A DNA stretch of 64,000 bases from JAUMBM01 sp964645715 (GTDB lineage: Bacteria; Bacteroidota; Bacteroidia; Chitinophagales; Saprospiraceae). The stretch spans positions 61,655 through 125,654 of the forward strand of contig CAZYAO010000006.1 of assembly GCA_964645715.1 (NCBI GenBank), written 5' to 3'. A program made the position numbers and the translations under genes. Numbering within the stretch: position 1 is the first letter of the stretch; every line of letters starts with the position of its first letter. The notes beneath the pieces were generated by a model. The model was not told the DNA's origin. It did not search any database and saw nothing but the letters and a program-made list of their open reading frames with translations. Below are positions 32,067 to 41,323 of this stretch, piece after piece.

Positions 32067-34940
32067 TCAGAATTTTTGCCTCAGGTATTTACCTGTAATG
32101 CTGTTGGTAGCTACGGCAAGATCTTCGGGTCTGCCGGCAAACACCAGTTCACCCCCCTTTTCGCCTGCTTCAGGACCCAGATCGATGACCCAGTCTGCTG
32201 CTTTAATTACGTCCTGATTGTGTTCGACTACCAGCACACTGTGTCCCTTATTGACGAGTGCGTTTAGTGCATCAAGTAGTTTCTGAACATCATGAAAGTG
32301 TAGACCTGTCGTTGGTTCATCAAATATAAACAGCAGTTGCTGCCGCTCACCTTCTTTGCCCAGAAAACTGGCAAGTTTTACCCGCTGGGCTTCTCCTCCG
32401 GAGAGAGTACTGGAGCTTTGACCCAACTGCACATAACCGAGGCCCACGTCATACAGTGGTTTGATTTTGGTTATGATTTCTTTATTCCCCGCAAAAAAAC
32501 CAAGGGCTTCCTCAATACTCAGGGATAGAATTTCGTGAATATTTTTGCCGTTATAGCTGACTTCGAGGATTTCGGGTTTGAAGCGTTTTCCGCTGCAGGC
32601 CTCGCACGTAAGCCGGACATCAGCCAGAAACTGCATCTCAATGACATTTTCACCTTCTCCCTTGCAGCTGTCACATCGTCCTCCGTCGACATTGAATGAG
32701 AAATGTGCAGGTTTGAGTCCCCTCAATTTGGCAAGTGGTTGACTGGCCATCAGATTTCGGATGGCATCATAAGCCTTGACATAAGTGACAGGGTTGGAGC
32801 GTGAGGATCGTCCGATGGGTTGTTGGTTGACGAGTTCTACTTCGTGCAGTGCCTTTAAATCTCCCTCAATGCCCGCATGCTGCCCTGCTGTCTGTCCTGT
32901 CTCACCAAAGTGTTGTTTGAGTGCCGGATAGAGAATATCCTTTACCAGACTCGTTTTGCCGCTCCCGGACACACCGGACACGACGGTCAGGGTGTTGAGC
33001 GGGATGTCGACCGTGATATTCTTCAGGTTGTTTAAGGAGGCTTGTTTAATGCGAATGAACGACTTGACGGGCCGGCGTTTTTCGGGTATAGGGATGCGCA
33101 GCCGTCCGCTCATATATCCTGCGGTGAGGCTGTCGTTGGCCTCTGTATAGATGTTTTCATAAGGACCAGCGAATACGACCTTTCCGCCATGAACGCCGGC
33201 TTCGGGACCAATGTCGACGAGATAGTCTGCATTGCTTATGACATCTTCCTCGTGTTCTACTACAATGACTGTATTGCCGAGATCGCGCAATTCCTTGAGT
33301 ACCTTGACCAGTCGTGCCGTATCGCGTGGGTGCAGACCTACACTAGGTTCGTCGAGCAGGTACATCGAAGCTGTAAGGTTGCTGCCTAGTGTCCGGGTCA
33401 GATTGATTCGCTGTGTTTCTCCCCCGCTGAGGGTATTGGACAAGCGGCCCAGTGTGAGGTATCCCAGCCCCAGATTACACATAAATTTCAGGCGGTTGAC
33501 TACTTCGGTCAGTAGTCTGCGTCCAACTTGTCGGTCAAAATCGGACAGAGGTAGCTGTTCGAACCAAGGCAGTAGCTGTTCTACGGGCAGGTCGAGCAAT
33601 TCAGCCAGGGGCTTATTGTTAATTTTTACATAACTCGCTTCCTTACGCAGTCGGCTGCCCTCGCAAAGGGGGCAGCGCGTGCGACCCCGAAAGCGCGCCA
33701 GTGTTATGCGGTTCTGTATTTTGTAGGTTTTTTCTTCAAGTTCCTTAAAAAAGCCGTCGATGCCCGGAAATTCGCCCTTACCTTTCCACAACAATTTGCG
33801 CTGGGCAGCAGTCAGATCGCGGTACGGCCGATGCACAGGAAAGTCAAACTGGTGAGAAAGCTCCAGAAAATAGTTGAGCCATTCTCCAAATTTTTCTCCT
33901 TTCCAACAGGCGATGGCACCCTCATAGACAGAGAGCGATTGGTCGGGGATGACCTTGGTTTCATCAATGCCCATGACCATACTGAATCCCTCACAGCTGG
34001 GACAGGCGCCGTAGGAATTGTTGAAGTTGAATAGCTGTGGGCTGGGTTCCAGAAAAATAATTCCGTCGAGCTCAAATCGATTGTTGAACGTTCGGAGAGA
34101 ACCATCGAAGGCATCTACCAGACACTCTCCTTCACTCTCATAAAAAGCAGTCTGCACAGAATCAGCAATCCGCTTAATAAGTTCTTCATCGGCTGCTGCC
34201 ATGACAAAGCGGTCGATGAGTATATAGATTTGCTCTTCCCGAAGGCTTGCCATGGTTTGCTGCAGGCGGGGATCATCACGTTCGAGCCAGTCCTGTATCT
34301 GCTCCAGCTGCCCGTTGACGCTGATGCGCGTATAGCCCTTTTGCATAAGCAGCTGTAGCTCCTGTCGCAACAGCCGGTCTGCGTATTTGTGGGGTATGGG
34401 GCACAAAAGTTGTACCCGACTGCCTTCAGGCAGGCGCAAAAGGTAGTCAACTACGTCGGATACCTCGTGCTTCTTGACTAGCTCGCCAGACACAGGTGAG
34501 TAGGTCTTTCCGATTCGTGCATATAGAAGACGCAGAAAATCGTACACCTCCGTGAGCGTACCCACCGTAGATCTCGCATTAGCTGTACTTACTTTTTGTT
34601 CTATGGCGATGGCAGGACAGATGCCCCGTATGTAGTCAACATCTGGTTTTTGCATTCTCACCAAAAACTGGCGGGCGTAGGCAGAAAGACTTTCTACATA
34701 ACGACGCTGCCCCTCGGCAAAAAGCGTATCCATAGTGATAGATGACTTACCTGAGCCCGACAGGCCTGTCACCACGACCAATTTGTTTTTGGGGATGTAT
34801 AAATCTACATTCTGAAGATTATTGGCCCTGGCCCCTTTAATGAAGATGCCTTTGCGCAATGCAGCTTTTTCCTGCGGCTGATCTTCCGTTCCTGTCACTA
34901 AATCATTGGTTGTCTTATCCGGCATAACTTGTTGCAGCAT
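32067..34940 (-). CDS. uvrA: Excinuclease ABC subunit A (UvrA)
   Basis: The open frame reaches 35051, but that part overlaps the tRNA-Gln terminator and the uvrA promoter, so the start must be the ATG at 34940 or 34925; I use 34940 (957 residues). UvrA recognises bulky DNA lesions with UvrB at the start of nucleotide excision repair. Visible are two ABC modules: Walker A GLSGSGKSSI and GVSGSGKTSLV; signature motifs LSGGETQRI and LSGGEAQRV; Walker B MYLLDEPSVGLH and LLFIFDEPTTGLH; and the zinc-binding cysteines CPLCEGSRL and CDSCKGEGE with CEACSGKRF. Confidence 0.97.
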   Translation of the reverse strand: MLQQVMPDKTTNDLVTGTEDQPQEKAALRKGIFIKGARANNLQNVDLYIPKNKLVVVTGLSGSGKSSITMDTLFAEGQRRYVESLSAYARQFLVRMQKPDVDYIRGICPAIAIEQKVSTANARSTVGTLTEVYDFLRLLYARIGKTYSPVSGELVKKHEVSDVVDYLLRLPEGSRVQLLCPIPHKYADRLLRQELQLLMQKGYTRISVNGQLEQIQDWLERDDPRLQQTMASLREEQIYILIDRFVMAAADEELIKRIADSVQTAFYESEGECLVDAFDGSLRTFNNRFELDGIIFLEPSPQLFNFNNSYGACPSCEGFSMVMGIDETKVIPDQSLSVYEGAIACWKGEKFGEWLNYFLELSHQFDFPVHRPYRDLTAAQRKLLWKGKGEFPGIDGFFKELEEKTYKIQNRITLARFRGRTRCPLCEGSRLRKEASYVKINNKPLAELLDLPVEQLLPWFEQLPLSDFDRQVGRRLLTEVVNRLKFMCNLGLGYLTLGRLSNTLSGGETQRINLTRTLGSNLTASMYLLDEPSVGLHPRDTARLVKVLKELRDLGNTVIVVEHEEDVISNADYLVDIGPEAGVHGGKVVFAGPYENIYTEANDSLTAGYMSGRLRIPIPEKRRPVKSFIRIKQASLNNLKNITVDIPLNTLTVVSGVSGSGKTSLVKDILYPALKQHFGETGQTAGQHAGIEGDLKALHEVELVNQQPIGRSSRSNPVTYVKAYDAIRNLMASQPLAKLRGLKPAHFSFNVDGGRCDSCKGEGENVIEMQFLADVRLTCEACSGKRFKPEILEVSYNGKNIHEILSLSIEEALGFFAGNKEIITKIKPLYDVGLGYVQLGQSSSTLSGGEAQRVKLASFLGKEGERQQLLFIFDEPTTGLHFHDVQKLLDALNALVNKGHSVLVVEHNQDVIKAADWVIDLGPEAGEKGGELVFAGRPEDLAVATNSITGKYLRQKF

Positions 34941-34989
34941 GAGATTTTTACAACAACCCAAAGGAGGAATCGGTTGCAAACTAGGGGGG

Positions 34990-35020
34990 CAAAAGTCATA
35001 CAATCGACCGGAGGGTGCAA
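34990..35020 (-). promoter_or_regulatory. Promoter of uvrA (TTG-N20-GACTTTTG)
   Basis: On the minus strand TTG (35018-35020), exactly 20 bases of spacer, then GACTTTTG (34990-34997), one base off TAnnTTTG. It gives a leader of about 45 bases to the uvrA start. Confidence 0.55.
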
Positions 35021-35023
35021 ATG

Positions 35024-35057
35024 AAAAAAGGTGATTTGCAAGATACTGCAAACCACC
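35024..35057 (-). terminator. Intrinsic terminator of tRNA-Gln
   Basis: On the minus strand an 11-bp stem with one G-T pair (arms 35047-35057 and 35030-35040) is followed by six T, 7 bases past the tRNA 3' end. Confidence 0.8.
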
Positions 35058-35064
35058 CCTTTTG

Positions 35065-35135
35065 TAGACCTACTAGGATTCGAACCTAGACAGACGGAAC
35101 CAAAATCCGGAGTGCTACCGTTACACCATAGGTCT
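35065..35135 (-). tRNA. tRNA-Gln (anticodon TTG)
   Basis: A 71-base cloverleaf on the minus strand: acceptor arms AGACCTA/TAGGTCT, A as discriminator base, anticodon stem closing the loop ATTTTGG with anticodon TTG, and T-arm CTAGG/CCTAG with TTCGAAT. CCA is not encoded. Confidence 0.95.
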
Positions 35136-35184
35136 GTTCCAGCTTAAATATTCATCAGCCTGCGCTGTTTCACATTTAGCGGTG

Positions 35185-35215
35185 CAAAGATAAAAGGGTT
35201 TTCAGTTTTTTACAA
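35185..35215 (-). promoter_or_regulatory. Promoter of tRNA-Gln (TTG-N20-TATCTTTG)
   Basis: On the minus strand TTG (35213-35215), 20 bases of spacer and an exact -7 box TATCTTTG (35185-35192), about 50 bases before the tRNA. Confidence 0.75.
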
Positions 35216-35392
35216 GCAATACCCGGATAATTTTTTCATCAACTGTTTGGCTGTATGAAGTCAGGCCGTAATGATTTATCTTATTATTCTGATAATCAGC
35301 ATTAAAACAGGGGTATTTGTCCTTCATTCAGCCTCCGTTTGCTTTTTTTTCAACAAAAAGAACGGCCTTTGGTTAGGTAGAAAAACGCGTAT

Positions 35393-35830
35393 ATGACACC
35401 CCTAAGGCGCCATGACTGGCTAATTCCGTATTCAAGAGCGCATCATCGTATGCTGGTCGTTGCACAGGTACTTAAGAATGATGTTCCTACCTATCGCGGC
35501 ATGCCTTCAACGGATGAGGGTCGGCGGGAGTATGCACTGCATCAATACAGTGAATTGGTTACGTTGGAGTTTGCCTCGGTTGAGCGTGAACTGATAACGA
35601 TGGCGCGGCGTATGGGTGGGCAGGCGGCTCGTCTTGCTTTGCAGGTACTCCAAGAGCAACAAGAAATCATACGGGCATTTGAAGCGTTGGAGGAAGCCGA
35701 AAAGCATGAGCTTTCGGAACGCATGAATGAGCTGGGTTATCAGCTGGCATCGCATGTTCGCTTCAAAGAGCGTATATTTTTTATGGCTTTACAGGAAGTG
35801 GTGCAGGGGCAGGAAAATTTGCCTTCATAG
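35393..35830 (+). CDS. Hemerythrin-like (HHE) domain protein
   Basis: A 145-residue all-helical protein. The first helix DWLIPYSRAHHRMLVVAQVL and the last (SHVRFKERIFFMALQEVV) carry the histidine and glutamate pattern of HHE cation-binding proteins, and the middle has further helices with HQYSELVTLEFASVERELI. In many members the last motif reads H-x-x-F-E-E; here a lysine replaces one glutamate (HVRFKER), so the di-iron site may be altered or absent. Related proteins sense or store oxygen, nitric oxide or iron. It stands alone, convergent with the gamma-glutamyltransferase gene. A 10-bp inverted repeat (35801-35810 with 35841-35850) spans its stop codon. Confidence 0.65.
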   Translation: MTPLRRHDWLIPYSRAHHRMLVVAQVLKNDVPTYRGMPSTDEGRREYALHQYSELVTLEFASVERELITMARRMGGQAARLALQVLQEQQEIIRAFEALEEAEKHELSERMNELGYQLASHVRFKERIFFMALQEVVQGQENLPS

Positions 35831-35872
35831 CTGCTTGGGCGCCCCTGCACGAGTTCCTTTGTTACCGTTTTT

Positions 35873-37696
35873 CTACCATGAAATACCGTAATCTTCTCCG
35901 TGGTTACTGCTACCACCCCAAAAACTGCCGTGTTTCCAGTCGAAATAGATGGCATTGATAGGGCCTGAAGTACGATCATCCGTTTGAATTTTGTAGCCCA
36001 TCCGCTGTAGTTCTCCTTGTACCCAGGCAGGTACATCTTCTCTGAGTAAAATTTCACCAGGTTTTGATTCGTGGTTGCCGAAGGAAGAGCGCATTTGGAA
36101 GCTGTTGAAATTGGCAGCTTCACAGGCCTGCTGTACTGTCATCCCAAATTCGGTAATATTGAGAAAGAATTGCAGCAGGTTTTGATCCTGGCTATCACCG
36201 CCCTGCACAGCAAAAGACAGAAAAGGCCGGCCGTCTTTCAAGGCGAGGCTGGGCGTGAGGGTGACACGTGGCCGCTGGCCGGGACTAAGTACATTGTAGG
36301 GGTTGTCTTCCGGAGACAGTACAAAGCTTTGCAGTCGTTGGCTCATGCCTATACCTGTCGTACCTGCTATGCAGGCGGGTACCCAACCGCCGCTGGGTGT
36401 GATGGATACCACCCAGCCTTCGGCATCCGCGGCCTGAACGGTTGTTGTGCCTCCGAAAAAACCGGGTCCATGGTCCGGATCGCGCTGACTTACACTGCGC
36501 CATTGCTGTAATAGGTTGTAGAAGGGATTAAGGGTGTCTTTTTGAAAAAGGTAGGGATTGCCGGGCCGCACATCAGGGTCGTTGCGCAACAGATTGATTG
36601 AAGCCACGCGCTGGTGGGCGTACTCCTTTGACAGCAATCCGTCAATGGGTTCGGCAGGAGGGAAGGCGGGATCTCCGTAGTAAAAATCCCTGTCCGCAAA
36701 AACCTGATTCATTACTTGGTAAAGGGTGTGAATGTAGCGGCTGGAGTTGTATCCCATTGCTTTCAGGTCAAAATGCTCTAGTTGATTGAGTGCCTGTAGC
36801 ATAGTAGGGCCCTGTGTCCAGGTGTTCAGTTTGTATACATCAACATCTTTATAGGTAGTCATGAGAGGTTCTTCGATTTTTACCTGCCAGGTGAGCAAAT
36901 CCTCCAGAGAAATAATACCGCCTTGTTCCTCGCTTCCCTGTACGAAATCACGGGCGATATCGCCGGTATAAAAGCGCTGGTAAGCCGCATAGATGGCCTC
37001 TTCACGCGATTGGCCGGCACGAATTGCCTGTTGCTCGGCTTCGACCAGCTTCAACAGGGTTGCTTTTAGTGCTGGCTGCCTAAAAATTTCTCCTGCGTGT
37101 GGAGCCTCCCTTGGTTGTCCTTCATGTACAAGAAATACCTTGCGTGCATAGGGCCACGCCCGTATGCGCTCTTTTTCCCGCTCAATCTGATTGGCCGTTT
37201 GCGCTTCGATCGGATAGCCATCGGCCAGACTAATGGCAGGTGCCAGCACCTCGGCCAGACTCAGGCGGCCATATTCTGCCAGCATGGTGAGCAGTCCGCC
37301 CGGTGTGCCGGGCGTTACGGCCGCAAGCGGGCCGTAAGCGGGAATGGTCTGCATGCCTTTTTCCTGAAAAAAAGCAGGCGTAGCTTTGGCAGGTGCAACC
37401 CCCAGCGCGTTGATGGCGATGACTTTTTTCAGTTGCGGGTGGTAGAGTAGCGCCTGAGTCTCTCCCCCCCAGCTGAGTACATCCCACATGGTGCAGGTCG
37501 CTGCCAGCATGGCGCAGGCAGCATCAACCGCATTGCCGCCCTTTTGAAAAATCATGGCACCGGCAGTAGCTGCCAGCGGCTTACCCGTGATGGCCATCCA
37601 GTGTCGGCCATGCAGGGGTGGTTTTTGTGTTGGTTGGGAGCCGGCTGCGAGGTGTAGCAGCAGCGCTGTCAGCAGGAAAAAGAATTGCTTGCGCAT
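35873..37696 (-). CDS. ggt: Gamma-glutamyltransferase (glutathione hydrolase family)
   Basis: A 607-residue periplasmic or outer-membrane-exported Ntn-hydrolase. The signal peptide is MRKQFFFLLTALLLHLAAGS. The proenzyme cleaves itself before a threonine: the triplet TTT at residues 417-419 (FFGGTTTVQAAD) is in the right place for the nucleophile. The family segments GGNAVDAACAMLAATCTMWDVLSWGG near the start and TPSGGWVPACIAGTTGIGMSQR after the nucleophile are present. The class splits gamma-glutamyl bonds in glutathione and gamma-glutamyl peptides, or has related amidase roles; the exact substrate is not given by sequence. It stands alone on this strand. Confidence 0.9.
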   Translation of the reverse strand: MRKQFFFLLTALLLHLAAGSQPTQKPPLHGRHWMAITGKPLAATAGAMIFQKGGNAVDAACAMLAATCTMWDVLSWGGETQALLYHPQLKKVIAINALGVAPAKATPAFFQEKGMQTIPAYGPLAAVTPGTPGGLLTMLAEYGRLSLAEVLAPAISLADGYPIEAQTANQIEREKERIRAWPYARKVFLVHEGQPREAPHAGEIFRQPALKATLLKLVEAEQQAIRAGQSREEAIYAAYQRFYTGDIARDFVQGSEEQGGIISLEDLLTWQVKIEEPLMTTYKDVDVYKLNTWTQGPTMLQALNQLEHFDLKAMGYNSSRYIHTLYQVMNQVFADRDFYYGDPAFPPAEPIDGLLSKEYAHQRVASINLLRNDPDVRPGNPYLFQKDTLNPFYNLLQQWRSVSQRDPDHGPGFFGGTTTVQAADAEGWVVSITPSGGWVPACIAGTTGIGMSQRLQSFVLSPEDNPYNVLSPGQRPRVTLTPSLALKDGRPFLSFAVQGGDSQDQNLLQFFLNITEFGMTVQQACEAANFNSFQMRSSFGNHESKPGEILLREDVPAWVQGELQRMGYKIQTDDRTSGPINAIYFDWKHGSFWGGSSNHGEDYGISW

Positions 37697-37842
37697 GCAC
37701 AGACCATTTTTTGGAAAAAAGTATTTAACCGAAGCTTTCGTGAGCAGTCCCGATCACCCCCAAGGGTTTCGGGTCAGCATCCACCGTCGCTAAAATACGT
37801 TTTTTCGGTCTATTAGCAAATGCAGGGCAACAATGCGTAAAA

Positions 37843-38742
37843 TCAACGTATTTCCCGGTAGCGGCTGGTATTGGCCGGATCGACCTTCATCATTAGCTGC
37901 AGCAGCTGGTTTTGCTCGTTGGGAGTGGCCTGCTTGAAAATTTCAATAATTTCATCACGCTTGGTGACAGAGAAGATGGGCATAATCATGGAGTTGGGGT
38001 AACTCTGGTTGACCGTCTCCAGCTCTGTAAGTGCCAGCAGCAGGTTGGCGCGACCCTCAGCGAGATTTTTATGCATGAGATCCAGTCCATTGCGGTGGTA
38101 GGCATACATCATCCGACGGAAGGGCCTCATCCGGGGTGACAGTATATTTTCTATAATCCAGTATCGGTTGCGCTGACCGTCGCTAGGCAACCATCCCTTA
38201 TAAATGGCAGCTGCACCAGGGGGGACGGAGTTTACAATTTCTTGTGCTTCAGCAAAATAAGGCTCTCCGCCTAAGGGCGAAAACGTATCGTAATCCATGC
38301 CCAGAATGATGTAAGCATAGAATGCCAAGGTAGATACAAGGTTGTTGTTAAAGGTGTTGCGGTTAAATTGCATGGGCTGGTATTGCTCGTACTCAAAAGA
38401 GACATTGTCGTCGTAATGATTGAATACGGGCGTCTGGTACTCGCTGCCATAGACAGGTCTGGAGGATTGTACAGCAATATCAACAACAAAGGAGGTAGGT
38501 GAATTTTCGCTTTTGAGGGTAATCAGCAAGTTGCAGTTGATGCGCTCTTCAGGCTCAAAGGCGTCATTGGTCCATTTTTGGTTGTTGAGCAGGTCATTGA
38601 GTGCTTGCTCGAGCGTAGTAAATACGGCCGGATCGACTGTCTGTAGCGCCAGCGTATTGAAGCGGATATTGAACTTGAGTTCCTGCGCAAGTGCCGGGGA
38701 AGAAAAAAGCAGGCAAAGAGCGAGTAAGCGGATGATTTTCAT
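37843..38742 (-). CDS. porD: DUF4835 family protein, PorD-like (type IX secretion)
   Basis: Start set at the ATG at 38742 (MKIIRLLALCLLFSSPALAQ, a signal peptide); the upstream TTG at 38751 is less likely. The 299-residue product has the DUF4835 pattern: ELKFNIRFNTLALQTVDPAVF, the RINCNLLITL segment, then PVYGSEYQTPVFNHYDDNVSFEYEQYQPMQF and a helical C-terminal half with ILGMDYDTFSPLGG and GWLPSDGQRNRYWIIEN. The P. gingivalis member PorD is needed for T9SS. It lies 13 bases after coaBC, completing the conserved bamD-rpoZ-coaBC-porD run. The link to secretion is by family; the biochemical role is unknown. Confidence 0.87.
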   Translation of the reverse strand: MKIIRLLALCLLFSSPALAQELKFNIRFNTLALQTVDPAVFTTLEQALNDLLNNQKWTNDAFEPEERINCNLLITLKSENSPTSFVVDIAVQSSRPVYGSEYQTPVFNHYDDNVSFEYEQYQPMQFNRNTFNNNLVSTLAFYAYIILGMDYDTFSPLGGEPYFAEAQEIVNSVPPGAAAIYKGWLPSDGQRNRYWIIENILSPRMRPFRRMMYAYHRNGLDLMHKNLAEGRANLLLALTELETVNQSYPNSMIMPIFSVTKRDEIIEIFKQATPNEQNQLLQLMMKVDPANTSRYREIR

Positions 38743-38755
38743 AATCGTCAAATGA

Positions 38756-39979
38756 CTAGTCTAAATTGGTCGTATCTGCAAATGTACGGTATTCTTCGAT
38801 AGCTTCCAGCAGGTCGGCTGCCAGGTCAGTCTTGGTTTTTAACTCCAGGTCCCACCGCTTATTGTTTGCAAAGAAAATAGTAACTTTATTCGTGTCCACA
38901 GAAAACCCCGCTCCCGGATCCCGAAGCGAGTTCAGCACGATAAGATCAAAATTTTTCCGCTGTAGCTTGTCGAGCGCGTTTATATATTCGTTATCTGTCT
39001 CCAGTGCAAAGCCAATTACCAGTTGACCGGCTGCCTTGCGTTTTCCCAGATCAGCTGCAATGTCCGGGTTGGGGACAAGGCCGAGTATACGTGTATCAGC
39101 TGTTTTTTTGATTTTTTGACTCGCTGTGTATTCCGGTCTGTAATCAGCTACAGCAGCGGTGAGTACAGTCACCTGAGCCTGGTCAAACTGCTCAACTGCT
39201 GCACGGTGCATCTCAACGGCGGTCTCTACCCGGATTATTTGGATATTGGGGTGGGTACTGCTCAGTACAGATGGACCGAGTACAAGCACTACATCGGCGC
39301 CCTCAGCTGCTGCGGCCTCAGCAATGGCCATCCCCATCTTTCCGGATGATCGGTTGCCTATAAATCTCACAGGATCCATAGGCTCATAGGTGGGACCTGC
39401 CGTTATGAGCCAGCGCTGGCCAGCCAGCTTTCCCTGGCGGGAAAAAAAATGCTCCAGCTGCGCTGCGATTTCCTCCGGTTCTGCCAAGCGCCCTTCCCCG
39501 CTGAGCCCACTGGCCAGTGGGCCGTTTCCTACCGGAATCAGCTGATTGCCATAGCGGAGCAGCCGCTCAAGGTTTTCGCGTGTAGCAGGATGATGCCACA
39601 TGTCAACATCCATGGCTGGTGCAATGAATACCGGACAACGAGCCGAAAGATAGGTGGCAACTACCAGATTATCACTTAACCCTTGAGCCAGCTTGGCCAG
39701 TGTGGAGGCCGTTGCCGGTGCAATGACCATAGCATCAGCCCACAACCCCAGTGCAACATGGTTGTTCCATTCATCTTCCCCCACCACATCTATGTATACA
39801 GGTCGGGTAGAAAGCGTGGAAAAAGTCAGTGGACTCACAAAGCGCGTAGCGTGGGGCGTCATGAGTACCTGCACGGCTGCACCCTTTTTGACGAGGAGCC
39901 GCGTGAGGAAGGCAGCCTTGTATGCGGCAATGCTGCCACTCACGCAGAGAATAATTTTTTTTCCGTCGAGTATACGCAT
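38756..39979 (-). CDS. coaBC: Bifunctional phosphopantothenoylcysteine decarboxylase/phosphopantothenate-cysteine ligase
   Basis: Start set at the ATG at 39979 (MRILDGKKIILCVSGSIAAYKA). The 407-residue enzyme carries out two steps of coenzyme A synthesis. The N-terminal CoaC flavoprotein domain covers about residues 1-180, with VSGSIAAYKA (FMN loop), LGLWADAMVIAPATASTLAKLAQGLSDNLV and APAMDVDMWHHPAT (the catalytic histidine region). The C-terminal CoaB domain, about residues 190-400, starts with WLITAGPTYEPMDPVRFIGNRSSGKMG and holds the conserved VADYRP and KKTAD segments. It begins 164 bases after the rpoZ stop, in the same direction. Confidence 0.96.
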   Translation of the reverse strand: MRILDGKKIILCVSGSIAAYKAAFLTRLLVKKGAAVQVLMTPHATRFVSPLTFSTLSTRPVYIDVVGEDEWNNHVALGLWADAMVIAPATASTLAKLAQGLSDNLVVATYLSARCPVFIAPAMDVDMWHHPATRENLERLLRYGNQLIPVGNGPLASGLSGEGRLAEPEEIAAQLEHFFSRQGKLAGQRWLITAGPTYEPMDPVRFIGNRSSGKMGMAIAEAAAAEGADVVLVLGPSVLSSTHPNIQIIRVETAVEMHRAAVEQFDQAQVTVLTAAVADYRPEYTASQKIKKTADTRILGLVPNPDIAADLGKRKAAGQLVIGFALETDNEYINALDKLQRKNFDLIVLNSLRDPGAGFSVDTNKVTIFFANNKRWDLELKTKTDLAADLLEAIEEYRTFADTTNLD

Positions 39980-40143
39980 GGGAAGCTGAGAATACTCCGG
40001 CTTATCGGTGGCACCAAACCGGCGGTTGAGAAAAATGGTGCACAACTTGACTTTGCTACGAGAAAGTCGGTCAGCATACCAACGGCTGAGGTTGATTGCT
40101 ATCCTTACGAAACCAGCGACAGGCCATAGGGTAGCACATCTGA

Positions 40144-40494
40144 CTACTGGCCGTTCCGGCGGACCTTCTTCTTGTCGTTGTGGCGGTAGTAAAGCTCGCC
40201 GTTGAGGTACTCTTCAGTAGCAATGATTACCGGATTGGGCAGCCGCTCATAGAACTTAGAGATTTCTATCTGTTCCTTATTTTCGCTGATTTCCTCGATG
40301 GTGTCGCTTGAGATAGCAAACTCCTCCAGCTTACTATTGAGTTCCAGCTTAATATCAACTGCCAGCTGTTTAGCTCTGCGCGTGATGACATTAAGCGTTT
40401 CATAAATATTGTTGGTATCCTTGACCATAGCCCCTACATCGCGGGCGCGTACATTAGGATCCAGACCTTGAACCTGTGTTTTGATATCGGACAT
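40144..40494 (-). CDS. rpoZ: RNA polymerase omega subunit, Bacteroidota type
   Basis: A 116-residue protein with the pattern of the Bacteroidota omega (RpoZ/Rpb6) subunit: VKDTNNIYETLNVITRRAKQLAVDIKLELNSKLEEFAI and then NKEQIEISKFYERLPNPVIIATEEYLNGELYYRH. Omega stabilises beta-prime in RNA polymerase. It starts inside the 3' end of bamD: the two genes overlap by 41 bases in different frames, so translation is likely coupled. The family call depends on this pattern and on the classic bamD-rpoZ-coaBC order. Confidence 0.88.
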   Translation of the reverse strand: MSDIKTQVQGLDPNVRARDVGAMVKDTNNIYETLNVITRRAKQLAVDIKLELNSKLEEFAISSDTIEEISENKEQIEISKFYERLPNPVIIATEEYLNGELYYRHNDKKKVRRNGQ

Positions 40495-41308
40495 TTTCCA
40501 GTTCTTTTAAACGTTTTTGTGCATCAGCCAGCATTTGTGACACTTCTGCCTGATAACCACTATTATTTTTATACCGGTTCAAAAAAGCATTGGCACGGCT
40601 CGCAACGTCTTCGAAACGCTCCTGCTGCCGATCAACAAAGCTGTTGACTGCCAGTAAGTAGCTGGAGCGCACCATCATAAACCGGATTTCTTCGGCACGC
40701 TGGGTTTCAGGGAAATCCTTGAGTACGTTGTCAAACGTTTGAATCGCCGACTGGTAGTACTTAAGATCAAAGTATAGCTTGGCCGACTCATAGGCCTTGC
40801 GCTCCAGTTTAGCCCGCATCTGGTCAATCAGCTCATTGCACTGTGCCACCTTATCACTGTTCGGATACTGATTGGCAAACTCCTGTAACATCTCTATGGC
40901 CTGATTGGTTGCCTTCTGGTCGAGTCTGAATACCGGCGACAGCAAGTAATTGGAATAAGCAGCCATAAATTCAGCTTCTTCCCGGAAGCGACTACCGCCG
41001 TAGGTCTGCGCAAAGTTGGTAAAATAGTATGCCGCCAGTGTATACTGTTCAAGATGGTAGTAGGTATATGCGTAGCGGTAGGCAATCGTCTCCGATTCCT
41101 GCTTGCCCCGAAAACTAGTAATAGACAGCTCGTACAGTGTCTGTGCTTTCAGGTAGTCTTTAGCATCAAAATATTCATTGGCTTTTTGCAACAGAAAAGC
41201 GGGATCGCCATTGGTGCGCACGCGTTCGAACTCGCTCTTACAGCCCCACAGGCCTGAAAGGAGTACGAAAAGGACAGCCAGATACAAGTATTTGATTGTA
41301 TTTTGCAT
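40454..41308 (-). CDS. bamD: Outer membrane assembly lipoprotein BamD
   Basis: Start set at the ATG at 41308 (MQNTIKYLYLAVLFVLLSGLWGC, lipobox cysteine at residue 23). The open frame continues 16 codons upstream, but that part contains the -7 box. The 284-residue lipoprotein has about five TPR units, for example ANEYFDAKDYLKAQTLYELSI, YRYAYTYYHLEQYTLAAYYFTNF and AKLYFDLKYYQSAIQTFDNVL. BamD works with BamA to fold outer-membrane barrels. First gene of the bamD-rpoZ-coaBC-porD run, and it overlaps rpoZ by 41 bases. Confidence 0.93.
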   Translation of the reverse strand: MQNTIKYLYLAVLFVLLSGLWGCKSEFERVRTNGDPAFLLQKANEYFDAKDYLKAQTLYELSITSFRGKQESETIAYRYAYTYYHLEQYTLAAYYFTNFAQTYGGSRFREEAEFMAAYSNYLLSPVFRLDQKATNQAIEMLQEFANQYPNSDKVAQCNELIDQMRAKLERKAYESAKLYFDLKYYQSAIQTFDNVLKDFPETQRAEEIRFMMVRSSYLLAVNSFVDRQQERFEDVASRANAFLNRYKNNSGYQAEVSQMLADAQKRLKELENVRYQNTGSRSGS

Positions 41309-41315
41309 AGAGGTG

Positions 41316-41323
41316 CAAATGTA
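41316..41323 (-). promoter_or_regulatory. Candidate -7 box TACATTTG for the bamD operon
   Basis: Exact TAnnTTTG on the minus strand, 7 bases before the bamD ATG, so the mRNA leader would be only a few bases. No TTG 19-21 bases upstream. It also argues against a start further upstream. Confidence 0.5.

Noticed and set aside
34941..35051. uvrA start at 35051
   Set aside because: The extra 37 codons cover the uvrA promoter and the tRNA-Gln terminator. The ATGs at 34940 and 34925 fit better.
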